Shown: positions 1-12,270 of the stretch, piece after piece | How the letters are laid out: each line of letters opens with the position of its first letter | How positions within the stretch are numbered: the first letter of the stretch is position 1 | From: Chalara sp. BL73 | Lineage: Eukaryota > Ascomycota > Leotiomycetes > Helotiales | Assembly: GCA_918026815.1 (NCBI GenBank) | Contig: CAKJVC010000010.1 | Span: forward strand, 250,501-314,500 | DNA: 64,000 nucleotides | Direction of reading: 5' to 3' | Program-made: the position numbers and the translations under genes | The notes under the pieces: model-generated | Database searches by the model: none | What the model saw: the letters and a program-made list of their open reading frames with translations, nothing else | Told to the model about the DNA's origin: nothing

Positions 1-1
1 G

Positions 2-1015
2 CTACTTTGGTACCTTAAGCCACGCCTTGTCCTCAAGCCTCCGGGAGGGTCTGATCTTGGTAGAGTCTTCAAAGTTCTCGGTGTTTGTCTCAGTAAAGGA
101 GGCGTATGGAGAATTGGTCGCCATGGGTTTTGGGATGCCGCCAAGCCAAGCGTGAATGGACGAACCGATCTTCCATGGGATGACCAGTTTGTGCTTGATG
201 TTAAGCGAACTTTCCAGGCGACCGGAATCTTCTGCTTCTTCCCCATTTTCAACATCAACGATGGTGGCCTTGGTGCTGCGGCTGATGCCTTATCCGTGAT
301 GTTGACAACGAACGGTGTGCCAAATGATCTCCTAGGCAATCTCAACCCATTAATGATCATCGTCGCTATCCCAGCTTTCAATTATGGGTTATATCCCTTC
401 TTGCGGAAGCACAAGATCCATTATGGACCTATTGCCCGTATCTTCACTGGCTTGCTCCTCTGCTCCATATTCTCTGTTGGATGGCCAGTTATAACCTACT
501 ACGCATACAAGACCTCGCCTTGCGGAAACCACGCCTCCTCCTTGAACTGTGTTGACGATGAGGGTAACTCCTTGGTGTCGCCAATCTCCATCTGGGTTAC
601 TGCTGTTCCTGTCATGCTTACGGCAGTCTGTGAGATTCTTGTCAACGTCACTGCTTACGGACTGGCATATTCGCGTGCTCCTAAAAACATGCGTGGTCTC
701 GTCTCCGCCCTCAATCTTCTCTCCACTGGTGTTTCGTACGCCATTGGTCTTGGTACTTCGTACGTCATTCAGGATCCTTTCATCATCTGGGCTTTCGGGG
801 GACCAACCATCATTGGATTCGTCCTGGCGTTCGTCTTCTGGTTTACATTCAAGCATTTGGATAAGGAGGAGTACATTCTCAGCGAGCACATGAAAGAGGT
901 AAAGGAGGAGGAAGCGCATACGACTTCGCACAATCCGGCTTTGGAGACTGCTGGCAGATCATCAGGTTCCGAGGTAGATGAGGAAAAACATATCGATGCC
1001 GGGGAGAAGTTGTAG
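2..1015 (+). CDS. POT/PTR2-family oligopeptide transporter, 3' part
   Basis: The frame is open from base 2, so the gene begins before the window; 337 codons and the stop are visible. Proton-coupled POT transporters import di- and tripeptides across the plasma membrane. The segment FQATGIFCFFPIFNINDGG, the following NLNPLMIIVAIP helix, a cysteine-bearing extracellular loop (about 100 residues further on) and several strongly hydrophobic segments match the second half of fungal Ptr2 proteins. The last 45 residues are acidic and lie in the cytoplasm in this family. No intron is apparent in the visible part. The first GTG/ATG inside the window is not a real start because the conserved reading continues upstream of it. 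The family call is firm; which paralog this is cannot be told. Confidence 0.9.
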   Translation, partial: LLWYLKPRLVLKPPGGSDLGRVFKVLGVCLSKGGVWRIGRHGFWDAAKPSVNGRTDLPWDDQFVLDVKRTFQATGIFCFFPIFNINDGGLGAAADALSVMLTTNGVPNDLLGNLNPLMIIVAIPAFNYGLYPFLRKHKIHYGPIARIFTGLLLCSIFSVGWPVITYYAYKTSPCGNHASSLNCVDDEGNSLVSPISIWVTAVPVMLTAVCEILVNVTAYGLAYSRAPKNMRGLVSALNLLSTGVSYAIGLGTSYVIQDPFIIWAFGGPTIIGFVLAFVFWFTFKHLDKEEYILSEHMKEVKEEEAHTTSHNPALETAGRSSGSEVDEEKHIDAGEKL

Positions 1016-1652
1016 GTTTTAATAGATGTTAATATCCCACAAGACGTGATATCGGACCAGTGGCGGTAATTATGTACTTTAGTAGTGGATATGCTGTTGA
1101 CAATATTCATAAAGTATGGCCAAAGCTGTTTTGTCGCGCTGCACTGCTTGAGGTAATGTATATCTGGGATGTCTTGTAGTAGTTGGTGTCAATCTTATTA
1201 CTCCACTTCTTTGCTCTTGCCTAGTAAATCCATTTAGATGGACGTAGTTTTCACTTCAGCGCTCCAGGAGCTCAGCAACAAGAAAGTGCGAGTTTGTTCA
1301 ATGCGGCAGAGACAGAAGGAGAAGGAGAGGAAGGAGGAGGTTTCTTGCAGCGCGTTGCTGCGGACGCTGGAACAGGAAAGCATAACGACGGAAGGATCTA
1401 TGAGTACCCAAGGTAGGTGGTCGACTCGAATGAACTTCAACCGTTGCGTCATAACAAACCTTCTCTTGCGGATACAAAAAAAAGGAGCGGTCGCTACTTT
1501 GTAATCGTCGTTGGAATTAGGTGGCATCTTGAGAGGGCGAACCACATGCGGTAGCCATCAAAATGGTACGCCTTGCCAAGAGCACGTAAGCCCCCTTACC
1601 TTCCTATATAACCGCTGATACATATCCGTTTCCTGGATAGTCTTTCCTTTGC
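1016..1652. other. Intergenic, 3' flank of the transporter
   Basis: Only short overlapping frames on both strands. I see no gene, RNA or repeat here. Confidence 0.5.
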
Positions 1653-2040
1653 GTGGCAAGCAGTAAACAGAGAAATATGTCGAATGCCAGCAATCTTGCC
1701 TCGGAGACGCCTCTTATGCGGTTTTTGGATCTTCCGCCAGGATGCTTGTTGCTGGAGCGAGAACCTGCACCCTCCCCCCCCCAAAAACTCCTTTATATAT
1801 TCGTGATGTCGAGCCCATCGAATTGCCATTTCCGAGGGCCGTCTTTCGATGCCTGCGGATTCGCTGCGGTGTGTCGTCTTAGGTGCCGCAGCCCTAAGAG
1901 GCTCAAAGGTTGGAAGGATTGACAGCTGCGTGGTACGAAGAGAAGAATTCCGGAAGAAGTTGGCTTGAATATAATACAGGGCTTGAGGAAGGTCTCGACT
2001 TGGTGAAAGCATATTTGAACTTCGGGGGTGCCAGAGAATA
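1653..2040 (+). pseudogene. Degenerate unknown coding region
   Basis: Two plus-strand frames read like protein when taken together. The first runs through SETPLMRFLDLPPGCLLLE. After a poly-C tract (about 1776-1785) and a one-base frame change near 1800, a second runs from RDVEPIELPFPRAVFRCLR to LEYNTGLEEGLDLVKAYLN. The second frame contains TAG and TAA stops where glutamine codons would fit (CAG to TAG, CAA to TAA), followed by a terminal TAA. I do not recognise the family. The coding look, frame change and C-to-T-type stops suggest a decayed gene, but chance cannot be excluded. Confidence 0.35.
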
Positions 2041-3786
2041 ATTCTCCCACCCATCAGCTAGTCAGACTGCAGCAAGTACTATATAGTAGATGCAATTTTT
2101 TCTACCTTTAAATATTGACTTAACCGAAATTAGAGCCAGAGGAACTAAGGCTGACTGTTGGCTGGCCAGGCCACAGCTGCCATCTGAGGATTAACAATGC
2201 TTCTTTCAAGTATTGCTTGTCCACGCCATTAATGTGCATTTCTGTTCCTCTTCACTTATGAGAACCATGTCATCTAGGAATAGATGAACAATTGCGTGCT
2301 CTGTTTCTATTGTACACTTTTACACCTCCATCACTGATGCCCTCCTTCGCTATTGATGTAATAGAGTACAGACCTGTTATAGATTCTAACGGTAGTATTC
2401 TATTCCCAACCAATCAGTGGCGACATCGGTAAGTCGTGGACATATTTAGCGGTCGAAATATGTATATTTCAATCATTTCATGTTGTATTGCCATCTTTTA
2501 TCCAAATCCTATATATATTATGCGCAACTATCCCTAATATATAGTATTAGCCGTTGTTACGGAGTCTGTGGCAGGATGCATCATATACCACACTTTGTAC
2601 TAAAGTTCGATCAGAGTTTCTATGTGACGCTTGCAGATGTCGAACATCATATTAAGAACTATATCCTTAACCAACGACCCGGAGCAGGTTGTATTGTAGC
2701 AGCCAAACTAATATATTTCTGTTAATAGGCTTGAAGCGAGATTCTTGCTGCTTGTGCTACTCAATAGATGCCAAGAGAAACAGCCGAAAAGTTCACCGGC
2801 TTCAGAATATAGATCATAACTTTTATCAGATTAGACTGTGCACCGAATTCGTGAGCCTGAATATGCTCACTAGACACCATAATTCCCAAGAAGACTTATG
2901 TAATTGACTTGTAGGTGTCATTATTTGTCGGCCTGTAAACAAACTCGCCTATTCTCGCTTCGCACACTTCGGGTATTAAGGGCGCAGTATAGGGGGCTTC
3001 GCCCGTATATAATTAACAATGTTGACATTCCGGAAGCTCTGGAGACAGATTTTTCGTTAGTTGTTGGGAGCATTCGAGGTTTTGGTCGTATGTTAGAGAG
3101 GAGGCAATGATAAGCCTGTAGCCGGGGAAAGTGGGGTCACAAACATTTGGATGTGCTGAACCTCATAATGAAGCAGTTGACGCTGTAATTTCAACTATTC
3201 AACCTTTCCCAACCTCTCTATTCGACCGGTTCTATAGATCCCTCAAAGACGTAATCTGTTTCGAAGCTGCTACGCAGAAAGCTTTTGTTCGATCGCTGTC
3301 TACGCCACTTGGTATTGCCGGCTACTCGACTGGTGGCCGAGGAAGACGACATAGAAGCTGGGGCTTGCAGATAAATCGACTTTGTCCAACTAAATGCCAT
3401 ATTGATTAGCAATAGATCTTGGAGAACGAATAAGGTACGTTATAATCGAATTCTGTTGCCGCCATGAACATGCACAAAGGAGGGTCCGAAGCCAAGACCT
3501 TATACGAAACATGCATAAGTTGTAACATAAATCTTGACTGCAAGCATCGGACACTAAGGGATGAAATTGGACTTACTTATGAGCCTACTCAACAGGTTCA
3601 ATCACTCAAAATAGTTTCTCTGACTAGTTTGCGAGCAGGACGAGCAATAGAACAGTGTTAAGCATCACGGGATCTCGCCTAACTAGCGTAGATTCAAAAT
3701 AATCAACCTCTATATTGTAAGAGCACCAGCTACCTCATCGAACTACATCCGCACTCCCTCTACTGGATAGCGTACAGAACCCAAAC
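2041..3786. other. Long intergenic stretch
   Basis: About 1.7 kb with only short frames. None has a recognisable motif or a convincing splice-joined partner. It may contain further decayed sequence; I see nothing I can name. Confidence 0.4.
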
Positions 3787-5667
3787 ATGGCACGTACGAA
3801 GAGAACCAAGACGGAGCACATCTCAGAAGATTTGGCTCCCGCTCGTGGACCTGCCCCAGCAATCAACGATCCATTAGATGCAAGTGCTTTGGACTATATG
3901 CCCGAGCCCGTCTTAGCACCAACAACCACAATGGACCGAACCAACATTGAGTCATCCAGACGGCCAGTCAGAGAGCGAAAGCCTACAAAGAAGGCGAGCG
4001 AAGTCATGGCGTCATCCAAGATTGCATCCGAGCCTCCAGTCATCTCTGTTCCGCGAATCAGCACACCAAAGAAGTCGACCATCAAGCGTAATAAGAGAGT
4101 CCTCTCTGATGACGACACAGACAGCTCTGAATATCGTGATGCTGAGCCCGATCTTGCTTCTAGAACCGGCGGAAAGCGACAGATCCTGACATTATCACTC
4201 CCTCGTACCTATTCCAAACCTGGTGGAGCCCCTCAACTTAACAGAGAGCAGCCTGCTATGGTTGCCACATCAAGCGCAGCTCATAATCCAATCCTCGCTT
4301 CCGCAAATCCTGCCGAATACAAGTCACCATATCTACCAGGTCCGCCTCTAGCTCCATCTATTGCCTCAAATCGCACTAGATCACCTACTCCTGATGCTCC
4401 AGAAACCACGGTGCTACCAACCAAGTCATCTACCGCTAGATCAGCTGTTACTAAGCCATCTACTGCTAAGTCAATTCTAACCAAGAGACATCCGCTCCGA
4501 CAAGCTCACAACACGACGGCCAAGGAGTCAACCCGCTTAAGCGAGGCAAGTGCTAGCCACTATATCATTTCCACTCCTGACCAACCTACGGAGTCCCGTA
4601 CTCTTGAAGGTACGCCTACGCCAGAGATAGCTACAAACCCCGCATTTCGTCAGGAACAAGGTCCAAATAAAATTCAAAATCCACGCCAAACTCGAAGTCA
4701 ACCCACCCGAACTCAGCCTCGCTCCCAAGCACGAACACAAATCCGAGATTCATCTCGCCGCCAATCTACACTAATACGTTCCCCTCCATCTTCCAGCCTT
4801 GCTCCAAAAAATTCAATATCTGAATCGGATTATCAATCGACTGCAATGGTTCCTGTAGCCCAGCACCGTCGCCTCATTGTCAACATCGCGGAGGGATTGA
4901 CTCAAGCTCAGCTAGTTGATATCGTTGTCAAGGCAGCAATTGATAACAAGCTTTCGGTTCTCGATCTACTCATGGAGGAAAACGCTCGCAAGGTTGACCA
5001 TTCCCACGCACAAGCTTTGCAATCTGGTATTCCCATGATTGGTGGTCAACAGCAAGACGATGGTGAGGATGGTAAAGATGATAAGCAGGCTGTCAAGGAA
5101 GGCGATGGTGCAGAGCGAGATATGAACGTAGACATGGAGCCAGAAAAAGAGAGCGCTGGCGATGCTGAACCCATTACCGCTTCTAGCACCCAAAGCCGCC
5201 CACTCAACCAAACCCAACTCAATCGCCTCTGGAAGCTCGAGAGCAGCACCGACTGGGAGCACTCGAAGCGTGCATATCTTGTTCCAGAAGGCAAGCGCCC
5301 CCCAAAATTTGGTCTCATCCCCGTTGGCATCATCAAGGGCGGCAAGAACGTCGTTAATGCTGGCTTTGACTACCGCATGATCTTCCACTACCGCCGCACC
5401 CCCAAGGATTGGCAAGGTGATGTCATCGGCTATGAGGAAGGCCATGATCCCAAGCAAGTTGCTCTCAAGCGCGATAAGGTCGATTTACACCCTACTCTTG
5501 CTTGGCAGGATGAGGAGGCTTTCATGGCAGAGGTTTTGAAGCGCCAGTATGGTCACGATGCTTGGTTTGAGCGAGAGATCGAGTTGGGAAATATTGATTT
5601 GCGCAAGTCTGTAAGTATATCTTGCATTTTTGTTGACATTATACGTTAACACTATCCACAGCTCTGA
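3787..5667 (+). CDS. Low-complexity nuclear-type protein with conserved C-terminal block
   Basis: The first exon is 3787-5610 (608 codons). A GTAAGT donor follows; an intron ends with ACAG at 5661 and the last exon is only CTC TGA (5662-5667), giving 609 residues. The first 450 residues are rich in Ser, Thr, Pro, Lys and Arg, with basic clusters near the start that could act as nuclear signals and an Asp-rich patch (DDDTDSSE). Residues about 480-608 are much less biased (for example NRLWKLESSTDWEHSKRAY) and look like the conserved part. I recognise no named domain. A chromatin or transcription role is only a guess from composition. If the intron is not used, the frame still ends 13 codons later. 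Confidence 0.75.
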
Positions 5668-6479
5668 AAAGTAATGCCTCATGTCTCTGCTCGCCATACA
5701 TGATCTGCATTGACGCATGATTTTGTGAGCTCCTTTGTTACTCACCTTCCAAAGTTACATTACTAACGTAATCCGCAGCCCTGACCTGATATGTTGCATC
5801 TCCATTATCGGTCACGTTTACCTTTTGTCTCATCCATTCTCACCTTACCCAGCACGTCTCGCCACCTGTCCACGACTGCCTTATCTGCCAAAAAGAAACC
5901 TGTATGAATATTGCATGAATTGCACCATCACCAAAATTTGCGTTCTCATCACAAGAAGACATAGTGGATTACAAATTGCGAGCTTTCTTAAGGCTTGCAT
6001 GGTATTCTAGGGCCTGATACCCATTCCATCATGACTTACAATTCCTAGCAAGGAGCTCACTAGCATGTTGAGTTGGTTGCTGCCCACTCTATGGAAACTG
6101 GCTAGTATTAAATCAAAAATAAAAATGCGTTGTACATTATATCTTCTTATTGTCGTATATGGGGTGACGTATATTGTGTTTAACTCCTGATTGAATGTAC
6201 AGATAGCGACCCAGACCAAGTTGTGTCATCGACTAGTAATCAGCAGTATTCACGGATAGTATATCAACCATCAAACCACAGCGCAGCCCCTAAATAAACA
6301 TCCTGAAAACCTAACCATGGCGATACAGGCATATGCAGGAGGAAAAGCGTCAATATCGGTGGGAAACCTCCCGCTTAATGCACCTAGATTCCTGCACCAT
6401 GACTCCAGCCCATCCTTCCAAAACTCCATGGCCATATTCCATCCCAAACTCCAACCCATATTCATGCCCATATTGCGCC
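5668..6479. other. Intergenic
   Basis: AT-rich stretch between tail-to-tail genes; presumably 3' untranslated sequence of both. No further gene seen. Confidence 0.5.
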
Positions 6480-7217
6480 TCATTCCTCATTCTCAACGAC
6501 CCTCACAGCACCACCCTTCCTCTCCATCTCCACCACCTTCTTAACCCCCTTCCGCCTCTCCACCTCCGCCACCAAGCCCCTGAAGTAAACCTCCGCCTGA
6601 ACCGTCGCGCTATAACTCACCGGTTTCCAATGCCACACGTTCTTCTTCTCCGAATCTGCGCCGGCAGCCAGGAGCGTCCTCAGCACCAGCAAGTGCCCAT
6701 TAGAGCTCGCAAAATGCAAAGCCGTGTTCCCGTCCACGTCGGCGTTATCCAGCACCTTGCTTACGCCGCCCTCGCAGTACGTCAAGAGTATTTGCAGGCA
6801 GGTATCGTGCCCTCCGCGCGAAGCCTCCATCAAAGCGTCCCGGCCGCGGATGTCTCGTTTCGGTATGGATTTCGGGCAGGATGTGCAGAGGAGGTGGACA
6901 ACCTCGGTGTGGCCCTCGCGCGCGGCGAGCATGAGCGGTGTTTGGTGCTCTTCATTTAGCGATATGCCCTGGGACTCGTGGCCGAGAGATAGAAGCGCTT
7001 TGACGAGAGAAAGGTGGCCTAGGGAGGCGGCCAGGTGGAGAGAGGTGTTGCTTAGGCCCAGTGCGCTGGGGTCGGGGTTCTGGAGGAGGTGAGGGTGCGA
7101 CTTGAGAATTCGCCGGACAAGAAGGGGGTCGGCGGTGTGGATCGCGCGGCGGAGGCGGAGGGATGGGTCGATCCTGTTGTATTTGTTAGATATGCGTAAT
7201 GTAGAGGAGGAGGGCAT
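6480..7217 (-). CDS. Small ankyrin-repeat protein
   Basis: Single uninterrupted frame of 245 codons from an ATG. Four ankyrin repeats are readable: NTSLHLAASLGHLSLVKALL, TPLMLAAREGHTEVVHLL, DALMEASRGGHDTCLQILL and NTALHFASSNGHLLVLRTLL, covering about residues 55-195. Ankyrin repeats mediate protein-protein contact; no enzymatic domain is attached. The tail is basic then acidic and looks unstructured. Short ankyrin-only proteins of this layout are common in filamentous fungi and have no settled function that I know. A plus-strand shadow frame covers much of the same region because of GC-rich codon use. Confidence 0.85.
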   Translation of the reverse strand: MPSSSTLRISNKYNRIDPSLRLRRAIHTADPLLVRRILKSHPHLLQNPDPSALGLSNTSLHLAASLGHLSLVKALLSLGHESQGISLNEEHQTPLMLAAREGHTEVVHLLCTSCPKSIPKRDIRGRDALMEASRGGHDTCLQILLTYCEGGVSKVLDNADVDGNTALHFASSNGHLLVLRTLLAAGADSEKKNVWHWKPVSYSATVQAEVYFRGLVAEVERRKGVKKVVEMERKGGAVRVVENEE

Positions 7218-8237
7218 GACAACTCTGGGATGGCGGTCGTGGGGTAGAGGGTTGAGTTTAGGATGGCATACATCGTGTAAGCATAGCAGTGCTGTTTTAC
7301 TGCTTTCTGGCAGTAATTATACCTGACTGCGACGTTCTGATTGGTGAATAATTAATTGGTCTTCAATATGCAATGTGGTTGACTTGCTTGAAGTTGAATG
7401 GTGTCCCTGAAGATGTTCTGATGTTCTGCAGGCTTACTTGTCATACATCAATCGCTACCTAAGACTTGGCAACGGCCGCTACGCCAAAAATATCCTGTCA
7501 CACTGTGCATACTAACTACATCATAAATGTACCCACCATTAGATCAGACTAATTTATAATATCTACCGGTATGAATATACTTCGTGGTTATATAAACTTC
7601 AATGCTCCTGAACAAATTGTAAATGATTGTCTGGATTACCATGCTTACGTTCACTACCAGAGCAACAACCTTTGGACAACCCCTATCCTAAGCAAGAGTG
7701 CTTTCTTCATTGCAGATTTGCTGTTTGATAGATACCTGTTTCCTGATACCCAGAACGGGATAGTCTAGCATGAATCATGATCAAGTAGATGAGCTTCAGT
7801 TGATGATTTAAGCTCAAGAATACAGTAATCAACATTACTAGTTGGAGTGTTGATGTATTGCCCCCTTTTTAAGCGAGGCAAGCAGTCGCTTAAGCCCTAC
7901 TTAATCACCCAAGCCCTCTTGTATATTTTTGCATGTGTGCTTCCGCTATAGATTAAAAGCAATATGCGCATGTGGAAATGAGGCATATAAAGAGATATTA
8001 GGACATCTAATCATCTTATTCTTTTCCATGATGCACGCTAAATACACAAGACAAGACAACTCATTGCAACCAAGATGATTGGCCAGAAGCAGCAAAGTTT
8101 CTTTACCACATTGATGGCCGAAGTCCTGAAAAGTTCGATGCGATGGAGTTATCACCACTATCGTCTTTCTTTCTCTGACCCGTGTTCTATCACAAATTAT
8201 TGTCAGCTTATGTTCTTGATTGCCAATTGCCAAAAGT
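7218..8237. other. Intergenic
   Basis: About 1 kb upstream of the ankyrin gene and downstream of SEC24. One 65-codon plus frame (7571-7768) has no features of a real gene. Nothing else seen. Confidence 0.5.
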
Positions 8238-11200
8238 CTAGTGTCCACAGAGGAGATGAAAGCAAATTATTATCAAGGGTGTACTAACCTCTAATTGTAC
8301 AAGCCGATGGAGGTGGACTAGCCAGTCGACATAGCTTTGACTAGTATCCCAAGTTAGTATAAACGTATCTGCTGCCAAAATTCGGCGCTACCTACGCTTC
8401 ATTGTTACGATCCTCAATTAGCAATCTAGCGAATTCAAATTCAGCTCCATCAAGACCTTGCCGTGCGAGCTACAGATATATCAGTAAGAGGTCAACATGT
8501 GGGGCTTCATTGCTTCTCTTGTTGACTTACCTGAATTGTCAATGCTTTTGAACCTCGCATTGTCTTCAAGTACTCGAGTATGTTCCGTACTTGAGCATTC
8601 AAATGTGTTTGTAGAATGGGTAGTGAGGAAGAGTATGGATCCAATCCTTTCAGACTATCCTTACCCTCTCCGAACAGATCTTCGAGAAGGTTAGGGGAGG
8701 TCTGAGCGTGTAACCAGAGAAAACATTGCTGGCCGTTATCGACCAGATATACACCACCTTCCTCAACACGAGAGAAAGAAGTACGTATCGAGGGAGGCAT
8801 CTGCAAGTATCCATCTGCGTTCGGAAAGCCATCTTCAGGAGCAAGATTATGGATTGGAATAAATCGAGGGTAAAGATAGAGGGATAGTTCAAGAGCTCCC
8901 ATGCTCTTAATCATCCTCATATCGTGCACTCGACGATCCGTGGGCTCGTGTCCAGCTTTGAAAGCACGGGATTTGATGAGACCGAGGATGTAGATGCTAA
9001 ACTCTTTCAAAGTCTCTGGAAGGACAAGCTGGCCAGCTTCGTGGCCTGCATTGGAGAACTTTTTACGATACCCAGCAAGGATATCGACAGTCTTTTCGCT
9101 CAGAGCCCCACGAATCTCCTGCAATGAATGAGTAAGCATCTTCGTCGCCGATTCCTTGGCAATCAAGTTGTATATAGCATCCTGGTCCATGAACTTCCAA
9201 CAATCCCGCGCGATATCACTAACGCTAGCAATTACGTTGGAACATCGCACTCGTCGCTGACCACTTGCTGTTGTGTATAACAGTGCACTTTGGAAGTGTG
9301 CGTCTAACTTAGAGTCAAGTTTTCCACTGAGAAATTCATGTTAGTTGCCGTCTATCTCGAGGAAGATTACCACAAAGGATTGTCAAAGAATCAACTTACT
9401 CGTGACTGAACATGACACCAATAGCCTTGTCTGCATCCACGACTCCAAACTCGATATCTGCTCCAAATGTGTGCTGCACGAAATTACCGTGATACGCGGT
9501 CACCTGCAGACCATTCGAACATCGGACCTTCATTAGTGCTTGATATCCAGTCTCTCGTCGAACAGTATGGACCAATTCCTGTGCCAATTTTTCAACATCT
9601 CGTGGATGTACAAAATTAGGATAGTAAAAGGTTTCACCACCAGAGGTAGCAGATACGTGACCTAAATAGAGTTCAGCCTTGATCCTTGGAAAAGAAATCG
9701 GAGGACTACTTACCAACTGTAGCAATGTCCAAGTACCCGCCGCCGGGAGCAGCAAGAAAGAAGTCCACACCAACACCGGCTGCAACCATTTTATCCGCAA
9801 CTTTCCTCCAGCCTGGGTGCTCTGTGTTAAATAATTTCTTCTCGGCATCACCGCCATGCGACTTTCCATCATCTCGCAAGAACAACCGTCCTGGACCCCA
9901 GGTAGGCAAAGCAGCTAGAGAGCAGACGATCTTGCCACCAGTCTGTTCTAAAGCTGCAAGGGCCGAATTCAAAGTGGGAAGCAAAGCTGGCTCGGGGTTT
10001 TTTATTTCCGAGAAGAGGGTGGGCAGAGAATTTAATAAGTTTGTGATGTTTGATCTAGATATACTATAAACCAGGAAATATAAACAATTTAAATTGAACC
10101 TACTTTGCTTCATAAGGGTCAACAAACAATCCGTCGCTCAATGGTACGAATGGATCCTCAATGTCAGGCATGATCAGCATTTGTGCTTGATCAAGGGCGG
10201 GCTATCCAAATGTTAGTTGTTATACCATATAAAATCACGGCAGCTACTTACATTTATATTATAGAAGTGAATATCTCTGTCGAAAGTGACAAATCCGACT
10301 TTCGATCCTTCTGGAATGCTACGCTTGACCTCGCCGTTCTCACCTGTCGTGTCTCCACCATAGAGAGCTGCTATTATTCCTTGACAAAAGGCCTCCAAAA
10401 AGCCTTTGTTGAATGCCTCTTGTCCAACATCAATCAAGAATAGCCATCGTAGCCCAACAGGCTCCTTGCTCCAATATTCCTTTGGCACCAAGAACTCTAC
10501 AGTTCCGCGCATAAGTTCAGGTCGCTGTTCCCTGTCGAGTCGAGCACCTTGCGGTGTTGTTGCGCAAAAGTACTCAGGAGGGACATCGTTAGGGTAGTTG
10601 CACATATTGCAGACGAACTTGTTTCCACCAGATCTGAAAACCATAAAAGGGTTAATATATGCGCGACATCTGTGGCATCGTGGCGGTCCAATATCACCAA
10701 AATCTAAGACGGGAATCTCAAGTTCTCCTGGCTGTTGCGGCGCAAGTGGCTGTAAGAGAAGTCCTAAGGGCAGCCCTGTGTCCTTTAAGGCTTCTGCAGT
10801 AGCGGGTATATTGTTCATAGTTAGACGTGTAAATTTTGGAGATGAGTTTCCTTGATCATATGCGACGAAAGAAACAGAAGCTGGAGGCGGGACATGATGT
10901 TCAAATGTTGGGTATATATTTTTCAGGTAGTATTGAGCCAACGCATCTCGAGACAGAGGGACACTAGGCAATTGATCTGGATCTACACGGCCTTGTGCAG
11001 AAGCCCCTATATTCGCTGAGAATCCAGGACTTGGGACAGGGTTAAGGTCTCCAGCGGGAAGTTGGTGCAAGGGGTTGAAAGGAGCCGTGGCACTGCTTGG
11101 AAATTGGGACGCTAGAGGAGTGACTGGTTGCGCGTTCAAGAACTGACCACCTGAACTCGGAGCGTTCAGGTAAGAGGTTGGAGGGCCGCTGTCCTGAGGT

Positions 11201-11589
11201 AGGCCATTAAACGCCGCCGAAGAGCCAGTGGGTTCTACGACGTGATGTGCATGCCTGTCTTTCTTCTTTTTCCTCCCATAAGTAGCGGCTTCTCCTAGTC
11301 CAAGATTTCCCATTTGTGCTGCCAAACCTCCGTCTTGCGATTGTGGCGCGCCTTGATTTGGGAAGTGGCCAGGATCGTTTGGGTGTCCATATGGTAATGG
11401 TTGCCCTAAAGCTGGATTCTGGAACTGAGAATTTGAGCCATAGCTTGTGGCAGGCTGTTGCGAGAAGCCATGTGGGCCTGGACCGGCTGGCTGAGGTTGG
11501 AATTGAGGATTTGGCTGATTTGGATTTCGGTATCTGGGGTCATCATTTGGTCCTTGTTGCTGACCTAGAGAATGGTAGAGATCTGACAT
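8238..11589 (-). CDS. SEC24: COPII coat subunit Sec24
   Basis: Seven exons on the minus strand: 11589-10252, 10201-10104, 10054-9714, 9661-9400, 9326-8531, 8469-8396 and 8340-8238. Lengths sum to 1004 codons (1003 residues), the usual Sec24 size. Sec24 binds cargo signals at ER exit sites and pairs with Sec23 in the COPII inner coat. Seen: a Gln/Pro-rich N-terminus, a zinc finger (CHRCRAYINPF then CNMC), the trunk domain (WGPGRLFLRDDGKSHGG, GGETFYYPNF), a helical domain and a gelsolin-like end (YLVDNGQQCFLWLHA). The third exon could start 9 nt earlier; the chosen acceptor preserves the spacing expected of this family. The last codons after VQLEVS read directly to a TAG, but a GTTAGT there could be one more donor. 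It is divergent from CFT2. Confidence 0.95.
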
Positions 11590-12270
11590 TTTTCATGCAC
11601 TGCTTCCAAGACTGGTCCAAGTCAGTATCTCCAGTACAAGAGTTAATTGCATCTCGACTGAAGGGATAAGTGAGCAAGTCGTTGCTCGAGTCGCACTAAC
11701 CACTGTAACTTGTAACTTGAGCACTATAGCCGAATTGACAGATACCTCACAAGTCAGCAGACGCAAAAATGCTATACGCACTTGAGTCACCGCATGTGCA
11801 AACGTAGAGATTGGAACAAAAGAAGTCAAAAATGGTTCAGCACGTCTGTTCGCGAGGGAAAACAGAAATCTAGTACTTGACACCTTTTCTAATTCAAGAT
11901 ATTTGGCTGAGCCTTGCGATGGCCAGGCCATTGCGGGCCCCGGAAAACGGCAATATGTTTTGCCGGAGGGGCTACCACCTGCCCCTGCTTGCTCCATCCC
12001 CCTTGACTGGCATAAGCCTAAGCCTAAGCCTAAGCTCAACCCCCCTGTTGGAACTATGGACGCGCTTTGGTGATGCGACAAAAATCATTCACCCATACTT
12101 TCAACGGCAAATCTAGTATCAACTTCTTAACACCAAATCACTTTTATCACCTGCATCGAGAACCAGCGGCGGACCAAATCCCAAATATGCGATAAACCAA
12201 ACTATATGATTATCAAGGCTCTGATAGGAAGAGGGTCGACCACGAGGTGACTTGGGTTGATTCTGCCACA
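11590..12270. promoter_or_regulatory. Divergent promoter region SEC24 / CFT2
   Basis: 681 bp separate the two start codons, so both promoters and leaders must lie here. A run of TAAGCC hexamers sits at about 12013-12035. A long minus-strand frame (12081-11593) has no family features and probably represents SEC24 leader sequence. Confidence 0.6.
12013..12035. repeat. TAAGCC hexamer array
   Basis: Three perfect TAAGCC units plus a partial fourth. The opposite strand reads GGCTTA, in phase with TTAGGC. It is short and lies in the SEC24/CFT2 divergent promoter. Confidence 0.8.

Noticed and set aside
2480..3110. Series of short plus-strand frames
   Set aside because: No domain, no credible splice joins and AT-biased composition; not reported as genes.
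11593..12081. 162-codon minus-strand frame upstream of SEC24
   Set aside because: No family resemblance and no in-phase join to SEC24; best read as leader or promoter.
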